Position numbers and translations under genes: made by a program. 64,000 bases of DNA from Sphingopyxis panaciterrulae (GTDB taxonomy: Bacteria > Pseudomonadota > Alphaproteobacteria > Sphingomonadales > Sphingomonadaceae). Shown here one piece after another: positions 1 through 7,711 of this stretch. The stretch spans positions 372,001 to 436,000 of the forward strand of contig NZ_JACIJH010000001.1 in the NCBI RefSeq assembly GCF_014199295.1. Reading direction: 5' to 3'. Under the pieces are notes generated by a model. The model was not told the DNA's origin and ran no database searches. It worked only from the letters and a program-made list of their open reading frames with translations. Within the stretch, counting starts at the first letter, position 1, and every line of letters starts with the position of its first letter.

Positions 1-573
1 GGGCGCGTGACGATCGACGGGCAGGACATCAAGGCGGTGACCCAGAAGAGCTTGCGCGCCGAGATCGGTATCGTTCCGCAGGACACGGTGCTGTTCAACG
101 ATTCGATCGGCTACAACATCGCCTATGGCCGTGCCGATGCGAGCGCGGAGGAGATTGCGGCGGCGGCCGAGGGCGCGGCGATCGACGGTTTCATCGCGCT
201 GCTGCCGCAGGGGTATGAGACCGAGGTCGGCGAGCGCGGGCTCAAGCTGTCGGGCGGCGAGAAGCAGCGTGTCGCGATCGCGCGAACGCTGCTGAAAAAC
301 CCGCCGATCCTGATCCTCGACGAAGCGACGAGCGCGCTCGACAGCCGCACCGAGGCGGCGATCCAGGCGACGCTCGACCGCATCGCCGAGCGGCGCACGA
401 CGCTGGTCATCGCGCACCGCCTGTCGACGGTGGTGAACGCCGACCGCATCATCGTGCTGGAAAAGGGCCGCGTCGCCGAGACGGGGACGCACGAGCAACT
501 TCTGGCAATGCGCGGACTCTATGCCGACATGTGGGCGCGGCAGCAGGCGGAGAAGGAAGAGGGGACGGTTTAG
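1..573 (+). CDS. ABC transporter ATP-binding/permease protein, C-terminal part (Atm1/heavy-metal type)
   Basis: This is the nucleotide-binding end of a fused ABC exporter whose membrane domain and Walker A lie before the window. The visible 190 residues contain the Q-loop ([11 protein letters not shown]), the ABC signature LSGGEKQR, Walker [13 protein letters not shown] and the switch histidine in LVIAHRLST. The stretch [10 protein letters not shown] after the Q-loop is typical of the Atm1/HMT1 group, which exports glutathione-linked compounds across the inner membrane. The frame is open from base 1, so the gene is 5'-truncated by the window edge only. It ends shortly before a palindromic repeat pair and converges on the phytase gene. 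The ABC exporter assignment is certain; the Atm1 subgroup is probable. Confidence 0.9.
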   Translation, partial: GRVTIDGQDIKAVTQKSLRAEIGIVPQDTVLFNDSIGYNIAYGRADASAEEIAAAAEGAAIDGFIALLPQGYETEVGERGLKLSGGEKQRVAIARTLLKNPPILILDEATSALDSRTEAAIQATLDRIAERRTTLVIAHRLSTVVNADRIIVLEKGRVAETGTHEQLLAMRGLYADMWARQQAEKEEGTV

Positions 574-628
574 AGGGGAAGGTGGCCGGTTGCGACCGCG
601 TAGACGATGATCGGCGCATTATAACGTT

Positions 629-705
629 GTCATTCCCGCGAAGGCGGGAATCCAGAGCGTGCGCCGGCTGACCCCACACTGGATTCCCGCCTTCGCGGGA
701 ATGAC
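629..705. repeat. Paired palindromic repeat, family A
   Basis: A 26-base arm (629-654) recurs as a perfect inverted copy at 680-705, with 25 bases between. Each arm is itself nearly palindromic around GCGAAGGCGG, so the element can fold as one long stem or as two hairpins. It sits between two convergent genes and may end transcription in both directions. Relatives lie at 3550-3640, 10189-10323 and 19715-19740. Confidence 0.85.
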
Positions 706-747
706 GAAGGTGGGGTATGGCCGCTCCCCACCCCAAAGCTGTCGTTC

Positions 748-1791
748 TCAGTTTCGATTCGCGCCCACGCCCAGCGCCCGCAGAATATCCCCCAGCGGCA
801 CCAGCTTGAAATTCTGCGGTGCCTTTTCGTCCGTAGCGTCCCGGTTCTTGCCGTCCTGCGCCGCGAATAGTCCGCCGGGCCACGCCTCGCCGAAATCGCC
901 AGCGTGAAGCGCGATACCGTCGGTGTCCTCGGTACCGTCGATCGCGCCGCCGCGGATGCGGAAGCCGCCAGCATAGGCGCCGTCCGGCAGGCGGAAGACG
1001 GCGAAGCTGTCGTCGTCCTGGCTCGCGGCGAAGAGCATGCCGCCGGCCCTGCCGCGCGGCAGGATCGCGAGGCCCTCGACATCGTCGTGGAGGTGGACGC
1101 CGTCGACCGCGGCGAAGCGCTGCGGCGTCATTGCGCGCGCGGGGTCGGTGGCGATGCGCCAGATCGCGACCTTGTCCTCGGCCACGTAAAGGGTGCCGGT
1201 GCGGTCGTCGGCGACGCAGCCCTCGGCGCGGCTGCCGAGGTCGTGGCGGCGTAGCACCTTGCCGGTCGGTACGGCGCCCGACAGGTCGAGCGCGATCTGT
1301 TCGACCACCCCTTCCTCATAGACCATGAAGGCATCGATGCCGCCGGCACGGCGGTGGAGGCAGAGGCCGTAGGCCTCACCCGCAGGCGGATCGACGCTGC
1401 CGATCTCGACGAGGCGCGGGGCTTTCGGGTCGAGGCGGAAGAGGCGGAGGCGCGGGTGGTCATGGTCGCTGCGATCCGATGCGGCGACGAGCGTCGCCTT
1501 TTCGCCCGCGATCGTCACGTCGGGGCGCAGGTCGACATTGTTGAGGTCGCCGAACGGCTGGAAGGCGAGCAGGCGGCCCGCGAGGTCGTGGATCGCGATC
1601 CCGGCCTTCTTGTCGGTCGAGAGGATCAGGCTTTTCGCCGGGTCCTGCGGGTTGCGCCAGATCGCGGGGTCGTCGGCGCGGTCGCCCTTGCTCGCGGTCG
1701 CGGGCGTGGTTTCGACGCGCGCCGGGACTTCGGGACGCGGCGGCGGCTCGGCGGCGGCGAACAGCGCGGCGAGAAGCAGGGGATGCGGCAT
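748..1791 (-). CDS. Beta-propeller phytase (3-phytase-like), secreted
   Basis: A 347-residue protein with a short hydrophobic N-terminal export signal (MPHPLLLAALFAAAE). The body matches the six-bladed beta-propeller phytase fold: DDPAIW near residue 40, STDKKAGIAIHDLAG, NNVDLR, EGCVADDRTGTLYVAED and ASQDDDSFAVF are typical blade and calcium/phosphate-site motifs. The family removes phosphate from myo-inositol hexakisphosphate with Ca2+, usually outside the cytoplasm. Many sphingomonads carry one such gene alone, as here. It is divergent from the cation antiporter, so the 122 bases between them must hold both promoters; I saw no clear operator there. Confidence 0.82.
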   Translation of the reverse strand: MPHPLLLAALFAAAEPPPRPEVPARVETTPATASKGDRADDPAIWRNPQDPAKSLILSTDKKAGIAIHDLAGRLLAFQPFGDLNNVDLRPDVTIAGEKATLVAASDRSDHDHPRLRLFRLDPKAPRLVEIGSVDPPAGEAYGLCLHRRAGGIDAFMVYEEGVVEQIALDLSGAVPTGKVLRRHDLGSRAEGCVADDRTGTLYVAEDKVAIWRIATDPARAMTPQRFAAVDGVHLHDDVEGLAILPRGRAGGMLFAASQDDDSFAVFRLPDGAYAGGFRIRGGAIDGTEDTDGIALHAGDFGEAWPGGLFAAQDGKNRDATDEKAPQNFKLVPLGDILRALGVGANRN

Positions 1792-1913
1792 GGGCAGCCT
1801 CCATCATGACAGGGGTAACGGGCCGCAGCCGCGCCGGGTTCCTGATTCGGGCAATCGCAACAAAATCACTTGAGTTGCTTGACCGCGCGTCCCCGCGCCT
1901 TTTACGCTGCCCT

Positions 1914-3542
1914 ATGCCGCATGACACCAGCCTGATCGGAACCGTGGTCGCGGGCCTCGGCGTCGCCTTTCTGATGGGCGCGCTCGCGCACCGGCTGCGG
2001 ATTTCGCCGATCGCGGGCTATCTGCTCGCGGGGGTGCTTGTCGGGCCGTTCACGCCGGGGATCGTCGCCGACACCGGGCTCGCGCTCCAGCTCGCCGAGA
2101 TCGGGGTGATCCTGCTGATGTTCGGGGTCGGGCTGCATTTCTCGCTCAAGGACCTGCTCGCGGTGCGGAATATCGCGGTGCCGGGGGCGATCGCGCAGAT
2201 CGCGGTGGCGAGCGGGCTCGGCATCGCGCTCGGCCTGTCGCTCGGCTGGCCGCTCGCGGGGAGCGCGATCTTCGGCCTCGCGCTGTCGGTCGCGAGCACG
2301 GTGGTGCTGCTCCGCGCGTTGCAGGCGCGCGATATGGTCGAGACCGAAAAGGGACGGATCGCGGTCGGCTGGCTGATTGTCGAGGATCTGGCGATGGTGC
2401 TCGCGCTCGTCCTGCTGCCCGCGATGTTCGGCGGGCGCGGCGACGAAAGCGGCGGCGCCGGGCTGTTGCAATCGGCGGGGATCGTCGCGCTGAAGGTGGT
2501 CGGCTTCGTCGCCTTCATGCTGATCGTCGCGCGGCGGATATTGCCCGCGGTGCTGCACTGGACCGCGCATACCGGGTCGCGCGAGCTGTTCCGGCTCGCG
2601 GTGCTCGCGATCGCGCTCGGGGTCGCTTTCGGGGCGGCGGTGGTGTTCGACGTGAGTTTCGCGCTGGGCGCCTTCTTCGCCGGGATGATTCTCGGCGAGA
2701 CGCAACTCAGCCGCCGCGCGGCCGAGGAGACGCTGCCGCTGCGCGACGCCTTTGCGGTGCTCTTCTTCGTGTCGGTGGGGATGCTGTTCGACCCCAAGGT
2801 GCTCGCCGAGCATCCAGGGCCGCTGGTCGCGACGGTGGCGATCATCGTCGTCGGCAAGGCGGTCGCCGCCTATGCGATCGTGCGCGCCTTCGGTCACGGG
2901 TCGCAGACCGCGATGACGATCGCGGCGAGCCTGGCGCAGATCGGCGAATTCTCCTTCATCCTTGCCGGGCTGGGCGTCGGCCTGAAGGTGATGCCGGAGG
3001 AGGCGCGCGACCTGATCCTGGCAGGATCGATCCTGTCGATCCTGTTCAACCCGCTCTTCTTCACCCTCGCGGTGCGGCGGATGCGCGCCGACGAGCCGCC
3101 CGAGGCCGAAACCGTGGTCGAGGCGGTGCCCGAGGCCGCGCCTGCGCGCACGGTACTGATCGGCTATGGCCGCGTCGGCCGCCATATCGGCGAACTGCTG
3201 GGCGGCCGGGGCGAGGCGTTGACGGTGATCGACGACCGGACGGACCGTGCCGCCGCCGCCGAGGAAGCCGGAGCGGTGGCGATCGTCGGCAATGCCGCGG
3301 GCGAAAGCGTGCTGCGTCAGGCGGGGCTCGACAGTGCCTCGACCCTGCTGATCGCGATCTCCGAGGGGGTCGAGGCGGGGGCGATCGTGCGGCGGGCGCG
3401 GGCGATCAACCCGAAGCTGACGATCGTCGCGCGTGCGCATTCGGACGAGGAAAGGGCCGATATCGTCCGCCACGGTGCCGACCATGTCGTGATGGCCGAG
3501 CGCGAGACGGCGGCGCGGATGGCCGAGCGGGCTAGGGCCTGA
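1914..3542 (+). CDS. Monovalent cation:proton antiporter, CPA2 family (KefB/RosB-like)
   Basis: A 542-residue inner-membrane protein starting at MPHDTSLIGT; the open frame extends further upstream but without membrane-like sequence. About a dozen hydrophobic segments cover residues 5-400, beginning GLGVAFLMGALAHRL and including the CPA2-type GYLLAGVLVGP and ALGAFFAGMILGE. A C-terminal RCK/TrkA-N domain begins with the Rossmann motif GYGRVGRHIGEL near residue 418. This layout is that of glutathione- or NAD(H)-gated K+/H+ antiporters of the KefB/RosB/YbaL group. No KefG/KefF-type ancillary subunit is adjacent, so the exact ion and ligand are unknown. Length is normal for YbaL-type members. Confidence 0.88.
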   Translation: MPHDTSLIGTVVAGLGVAFLMGALAHRLRISPIAGYLLAGVLVGPFTPGIVADTGLALQLAEIGVILLMFGVGLHFSLKDLLAVRNIAVPGAIAQIAVASGLGIALGLSLGWPLAGSAIFGLALSVASTVVLLRALQARDMVETEKGRIAVGWLIVEDLAMVLALVLLPAMFGGRGDESGGAGLLQSAGIVALKVVGFVAFMLIVARRILPAVLHWTAHTGSRELFRLAVLAIALGVAFGAAVVFDVSFALGAFFAGMILGETQLSRRAAEETLPLRDAFAVLFFVSVGMLFDPKVLAEHPGPLVATVAIIVVGKAVAAYAIVRAFGHGSQTAMTIAASLAQIGEFSFILAGLGVGLKVMPEEARDLILAGSILSILFNPLFFTLAVRRMRADEPPEAETVVEAVPEAAPARTVLIGYGRVGRHIGELLGGRGEALTVIDDRTDRAAAAEEAGAVAIVGNAAGESVLRQAGLDSASTLLIAISEGVEAGAIVRRARAINPKLTIVARAHSDEERADIVRHGADHVVMAERETAARMAERARA

Positions 3543-3549
3543 GGGTGTT

Positions 3550-3640
3550 CGTCGCCCCCGCGAAGGCGGGGGCCGTTGGAGGTTTACGCTTTCATCGCGG
3601 GACAAGGCCGACAGCGGCCCCCGCCTTCGCGGGGGCGACG
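3550..3640. repeat. Paired palindromic repeat, family A variant
   Basis: Two perfect inverted 26-base arms (3550-3575 and 3615-3640) lie in the gap between the antiporter and recQ. The arm has the same build as the 629-705 element, but ATTCCCGC/GCGGGAAT has become GCCCCCGC/GCGGGGGC on both sides, so base pairing is kept despite the substitutions. Confidence 0.85.
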
Positions 3641-3686
3641 GATAGGCCTTTCTTCTCTCCGCCATCCGCCCTATCGCCCCCCTGCC

Positions 3687-5462
3687 ATGACCGCCGACGC
3701 TCTCCTCCCGCTGCTCAAATCGACCTTCGGCTTCGACGCCTTTCGCGGAAAGCAGGCGGAGGTCGTCGCGCGGGTGATGGCGGGCGAGCGCACGCTGGCG
3801 GTGATGCCGACGGGGGCGGGCAAGTCGCTGACCTATCAGCTTCCCGCGGTGGCGCTGGACGGCTGCGTCGTCGTGGTGTCGCCGCTCATCGCGCTGATGC
3901 ACGACCAGCTTCGCGGCGCGCGCGCGGCGGGAATACGCGCGGCGTCGTGGACGAGCGCCGACGCCGACTGGGCCGATACGCGGCAGGCCTATCGCGACGG
4001 CGCACTCGACCTACTCTATGTCGCGCCCGAGCGCGCGACGGGCGAGGGGTTTCGCGCGCTGATGGAGGCGCGCAGCCCTGCGCTGTTCGCGATCGACGAG
4101 GCGCATTGCGTTTCGGAATGGGGGCATGACTTCCGCCCCGACTATCGTCTGCTGCGGCCGCTGCTCGACGCCTTTCCGGAGGTGCCGCGGCTCGCGCTGA
4201 CCGCGACGGCGGACAGGCACACGCGCGAGGATATCCTCGTCCAGCTCGGCATGGCGGCCGAGGGGCTGGTGCTCGCGGGGTTCGACCGGCCGAACATCCG
4301 CTATCGGGTCAGTCCGCGCATCGGCGCCGCGAAGCAGCTCGCCGAGTTCATCGCCGCCAATCCGGGGCCGGGGATCGTCTATTGCCCGACGCGCGACGGC
4401 ACCGAGCGGATGGCCGAGAAGCTCGCCGCCGCGACGGGGCGGCCGGTCGCCGCCTATCACGCCGGGCTCGACCCCGAACGGCGGGCGCGGGTGCAGCACG
4501 ACTTCGTCGCGTCGGAGGACGGCATCGTCACCGCGACGGTCGCGTTCGGCATGGGGATCGACAAGCCCGACGTGCGCTTCGTCGCGCACGCGGGGCTGCC
4601 GAAGTCGATCGAAAGCTATTATCAGGAAACCGGGCGTGCGGGGCGCGATGGCGATCCCGCCGAGGCGCTGATGCTGTGGGGCGCCGAGGATTTCGCGCGG
4701 GCGCGGATGCGGCTGGGCGAGCTGCCCGAGGCGCGCGTCGCGGGCGAGGGGGCGCGGCTCAATGCGCTGGGCGCGCTGGTCGAGACGGTCGAGTGTCGCC
4801 GCGCGCTGCTGCTGCGCCATTTCGGCGAGACCCCGCCCGAGCGCTGCGGCAATTGCGACAATTGCCTCGAGCCGCCGAAGCAGGTCGACGCGACGGTGCT
4901 GGCGCAGAAACTGCTGAGCGCGGTCTATCGCACCGGGCAAAGCTATGGCGCCGGGCATGTCGAGGCGGTGCTGACCGGGCGCAGCGACGAGCGCATCGTC
5001 CAGCGCGGCCACGACAAATTGTCGGTATTCGGCCTCGTCGAGGGCGAGGAGGCGCGGCTCATCAAGCCGCTGGTGCGCACGCTGATGGCGCGCGAGGCGC
5101 TATCGACCACCGAGCATGGCGGGCTGATGTTCGGCCCCGCCGGGCGCGCGGTGATGAAGGGCGAGGTGCCGGTGCTGATGGCCGAACCGCCGGCGCGGCG
5201 CATGAAACGCACGGCGCGCGGCGAGGGGGCGGCGGCGAACCCCGTCGGCGATCCGCTGTTCGAGGCGCTGCGCGCGGCGCGGCGCGAACTGGCGGCCGAG
5301 GCGGGGGTGCCGCCTTACGTGGTCTTCCACGACGCGGCGCTGCGCGCGATGGCGAGCGAGCGGCCGGCGACGCTGGCGGAGCTGGCGCAGATTCCGGGGG
5401 TCGGCGCGCGCAAGCTGGAGGCGTGGGGCGATGCGTTTCTGGCGGTGATTCGGCAGTTTTAG
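3687..5462 (+). CDS. recQ: ATP-dependent DNA helicase RecQ
   Basis: A 591-residue RecQ helicase that unwinds DNA 3'-5' in recombination and fork repair. Motifs in order: Q-motif region FGFDAFRGKQ (about residues 14-23), Walker A MPTGAGKS (about 40-47), DEAH box AIDEAHCVSEWGHDF, motif III LALTATAD, motif V/VI VAFGMGIDKPDVRFV and QETGRAGRDG. The four-cysteine zinc site (CRRALLLRHF...CGNCDNCLEP) is followed by a winged-helix RQC domain. A C-terminal HRDC domain ends IPGVGARKLEAWGDAFL. The start MTADALLPLL places the Q-motif at the usual distance; the upstream extension runs through the repeat at 3550-3640 and is not coding. It is a single gene with repeats on both sides. Confidence 0.95.
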   Translation: MTADALLPLLKSTFGFDAFRGKQAEVVARVMAGERTLAVMPTGAGKSLTYQLPAVALDGCVVVVSPLIALMHDQLRGARAAGIRAASWTSADADWADTRQAYRDGALDLLYVAPERATGEGFRALMEARSPALFAIDEAHCVSEWGHDFRPDYRLLRPLLDAFPEVPRLALTATADRHTREDILVQLGMAAEGLVLAGFDRPNIRYRVSPRIGAAKQLAEFIAANPGPGIVYCPTRDGTERMAEKLAAATGRPVAAYHAGLDPERRARVQHDFVASEDGIVTATVAFGMGIDKPDVRFVAHAGLPKSIESYYQETGRAGRDGDPAEALMLWGAEDFARARMRLGELPEARVAGEGARLNALGALVETVECRRALLLRHFGETPPERCGNCDNCLEPPKQVDATVLAQKLLSAVYRTGQSYGAGHVEAVLTGRSDERIVQRGHDKLSVFGLVEGEEARLIKPLVRTLMAREALSTTEHGGLMFGPAGRAVMKGEVPVLMAEPPARRMKRTARGEGAAANPVGDPLFEALRAARRELAAEAGVPPYVVFHDAALRAMASERPATLAELAQIPGVGARKLEAWGDAFLAVIRQF

Positions 5463-5472
5463 GGAAGACAAT

Positions 5473-5654
5473 CTCACGCAAAGGCGCGAAGACGTGAAGC
5501 GCCTACCAACCCGTTCGCCCCCCGCCTCCGCGGGGGCGGGCTCTGAGCTTGTCGAAGGGCCGTTCTTTCTTTCTGACGTTTTAAGAATGAAGAACGGTGC
5601 TTCGACAAGCTCAGCACGAACGGAAGAGAAGATATCTTCGTGCCTTTGTGCGAG
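5473..5654. repeat. Nested paired repeats (family D outside, family B inside)
   Basis: Outer arms at 5473-5492 and 5635-5654 pair at 17 of 20 bases (core CAAAGGCGCGAAGA). Inside them, a second pair with core TGAGCTTGTCGAAG lies at 5544-5557 and 5600-5613 (perfect). Members of both families also occur elsewhere in the window, so one element appears to have entered another. The stretch between recQ and the next gene holds nothing else that I can recognise. Confidence 0.8.
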
Positions 5655-5722
5655 CCACTATCTCCTGTCGGCTTCCACCTTCACGCTTGTCAGCAAATGC
5701 GGCTGTCCTATACATCGTGGGC

Positions 5723-6157
5723 ATGAGCGATTTTCGTCCCCTGAGCCCCGACTATAGCGTCGCCCCGCAGATTGCCATCGAGGATGTCGCGGAGGCGAAG
5801 GCCGCGGGGTTTGCGATGATCGTCAACAACCGTCCCGACGGCGAGGAGCCGTCGGCGCCGCAGGGGGGCGACATCGCGTCGGCCGCTGCCGCCGAGGGGC
5901 TCGCCTATGCGGCGATTCCAGTGGGCCATGCCGGGTTCAGCCATCCGCAGCTCGACGCGCTCGACACGCTGCTCGCCGACGCGACGGGGCCGGTGCTCGC
6001 CTATTGCCGGTCGGGGACGCGCTCGACGCATCTGTGGGCGCTGGCGCGCGCGCGGGCCGGCGACGATGTCGATGCCCTGTGCGATGCCGCGGCGAAGGCG
6101 GGGTACGATCTTTCGGCGTTGCGGCCGATGATGGATGCGCTGGCGGGGGACCGGTGA
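5723..6157 (+). CDS. TIGR01244-family / beta-lactamase-hydrolase-like phosphatase-fold protein
   Basis: A 144-residue protein of the small phosphatase/rhodanese-like family often called TIGR01244 or DUF442. It contains VNNRPDGEEPSAPQG (about 33-47) and the active-site loop YCRSGTRS (about 94-101), a cysteine loop shared with rhodaneses and dual-specificity phosphatases. Relatives are linked to sulfide oxidation in some genomes, but no sulfide dehydrogenase lies here, so the substrate is unknown. The start is MSDFRPLSPD; upstream frame sequence is repeat-derived. The stop overlaps the next gene's GTG, which suggests a three-gene operon with the downstream small membrane protein and hydroxylase. 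Confidence 0.8.
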   Translation: MSDFRPLSPDYSVAPQIAIEDVAEAKAAGFAMIVNNRPDGEEPSAPQGGDIASAAAAEGLAYAAIPVGHAGFSHPQLDALDTLLADATGPVLAYCRSGTRSTHLWALARARAGDDVDALCDAAAKAGYDLSALRPMMDALAGDR

Positions 6158-6624
6158 CGGCGGCGGTCTGGATTCAGCTCGGCGCATCGCTGGTCGCGGT
6201 GGTCTTCATCGCCTGGCTGGTCGGGAAGATGGGGCTGGGCGCCGATCCGCGCATCGCCGACGCGGCCCATGCGATCCGCCTCGCCGACGAGGCCGAGACG
6301 GGATTCGATGGAGTGGAGGTCGCGCGCGACCGCGCGGGTTTCGCGGCGATCGTCCGCAACGGGGAGGGACGGATGATGCTGATCCGCGCGCACGGCAATC
6401 ATTTCGCGGCGCGCGCCGTGGATGCCGCGGTGATCGGACGGCTCGACAAGGATTATCTGACGCTGACCATGCCCGAACGGACGTTCGGGGCGGTGACGCT
6501 GCACCTGGGCAAGGAAGCGGGGGTGTGGGCGTCGCGGATGCGGAGCCTGTCCGGTCGGTCGGCGATGCCGGACCTGGCGCCGCCGGCCGCTTCGTCAGGC
6601 GGTGAGATACGTCACCATGGCTGA
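6154..6624 (+). CDS. Small membrane-anchored protein of unknown function
   Basis: A 156-residue protein beginning with GTG inside the previous stop (GTGA overlap). One strong membrane segment near the N-terminus (WIQLGASLVAVVFIAWLVG, about residues 6-24) is followed by a soluble domain of about 125 residues rich in Ala and Arg, with no motif I recognise. The layout suggests an inner-membrane anchor with a cytoplasmic or periplasmic domain. Its end overlaps the start of the downstream desaturase-family gene by 8 bases, so the three genes are almost certainly translated from one message. No function is proposed. Confidence 0.7.
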   Translation: MTAAVWIQLGASLVAVVFIAWLVGKMGLGADPRIADAAHAIRLADEAETGFDGVEVARDRAGFAAIVRNGEGRMMLIRAHGNHFAARAVDAAVIGRLDKDYLTLTMPERTFGAVTLHLGKEAGVWASRMRSLSGRSAMPDLAPPAASSGGEIRHHG

Positions 6625-7531
6625 GCTGCCCGATCCCGTCGTCTATGCCGTGCCGGCGTTCATCCTGCTGCTGATCGTCGAGATGCTGATCTCGCTGCGC
6701 CGCGACCGGAGCCGCTACGAAGCGCGCGACACGCTGACGTCGCTGATGCTCGGCACCGGCAGCCAGGTCGCCGGGGCGGCGGTCGGCGCGGTGGTGGTCG
6801 GTCTGGCCTTCTGGGCCTATCAATACCGTCTGTTCGATATCGGCATCGATTTTCGTCGCTGGTGGTGGGCGTGGATCCTGTGCTTCCTGCTCGACGATCT
6901 CGCCTATTATGTCTTTCACCGCGCCGCGCACCGGGTGCGCTGGTTCTGGGCGAGCCACGTCATCCACCACAGCTCGCAGCACTATAATCTGTCGACCGCG
7001 CTGCGGCAGACGTGGACGGGCTTCTTCAGCCTGACCTTCCTTTTTCGCCTGCCGCTGTTCCTGATCGGCTTTCCGCCGGCGATGGTCTTCTTTTGCGGCG
7101 GGCTCAACCTGATCTATCAGTTCTGGATTCATACCGAGGCGATCGGGCGGATGCCGAAATGGTTCGAGGCGGTGATGAACACGCCGTCGCATCACCGCGT
7201 CCATCACGGGGTCAACCCGCGCTATCTCGACGCCAATTATGCCGGGGTCTTCATCGTCTGGGACAAGATGTTCGGCAGCTTCGTCCCCGAACGCGACGAC
7301 GAGCCGGTGCGATACGGCATCGTCAAGCAGCTCGGCAGCTTCAACATCCTGTGGGCGGCGGTGCACGAATGGGTCGGGATCGCGAAGGACGTGTGGGCGG
7401 CGCCGTGGCGGCACAAGCTGTCCTATCTATGGCGCGAGCCGGGCTGGAGCCACGACGGCAGCCGGATGACCAGCGACATGATCAGGGACCGCTGGCGCGC
7501 GGGGCGGGCGGCGGAGGAAGCGGCGGAATAA
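6617..7531 (+). CDS. Sterol desaturase / fatty acid hydroxylase family protein
   Basis: A 304-residue integral membrane di-iron enzyme of the fatty acid hydroxylase superfamily. Membrane segments occur at the N-terminus (VVYAVPAFILLLIVEMLISL) and around residues 45-70 and 130-165. The histidine clusters expected for the di-iron site are visible: HRAAHRVRWFWASH with VIHHSSQHYN, and HHRVHHG. Members hydroxylate or desaturate lipids such as sterols, carotenoids or ceramides; the substrate here cannot be read. Start MAELPDPVV is preferred over the in-frame GTG 15 bases upstream. A second, distant member of the same superfamily lies at 49345-50178. Confidence 0.85.
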   Translation: MAELPDPVVYAVPAFILLLIVEMLISLRRDRSRYEARDTLTSLMLGTGSQVAGAAVGAVVVGLAFWAYQYRLFDIGIDFRRWWWAWILCFLLDDLAYYVFHRAAHRVRWFWASHVIHHSSQHYNLSTALRQTWTGFFSLTFLFRLPLFLIGFPPAMVFFCGGLNLIYQFWIHTEAIGRMPKWFEAVMNTPSHHRVHHGVNPRYLDANYAGVFIVWDKMFGSFVPERDDEPVRYGIVKQLGSFNILWAAVHEWVGIAKDVWAAPWRHKLSYLWREPGWSHDGSRMTSDMIRDRWRAGRAAEEAAE

Positions 7532-7540
7532 TTCTGCGGC

Positions 7541-7636
7541 GTCATTGCGAGGAGCATCAGCGACGAAGCAATCTCCAGCTATCGACAAGGCGCGACGATA
7601 GCAGGAGATTGCTTCGCTCCGCTCGCAAAGACGAAG
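7541..7636. repeat. Paired palindromic repeat, family C
   Basis: The left arm contains GTCATTGCGAGGAGC and GACGAAGCAATCTC; the right arm carries the inverted GAGATTGCTTCGCTCCG and CTCGCAAAGACGAAG. A close relative lies at 14010-14090. The element fills the gap between the desaturase-family gene and the GMC oxidoreductase. Confidence 0.75.
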
Positions 7637-7711
7637 TGCCTTGCCTCGCCGCCTAATGACATTCATGTAAGCCGCAAGGGACCGCCGATCGGGCGGCGAG
7701 GGGAGCGGAAT

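Noticed and set aside
629..705. Paired repeats considered as terminal repeats of an insertion sequence
   Set aside because: Only 25 bases lie between the arms and no transposase is present anywhere in the window.
1902..3902. Open frame of 666 codons opposite the antiporter
   Set aside because: Low-complexity Arg/His/Asp composition, spans the repeat and two real genes; no motif.
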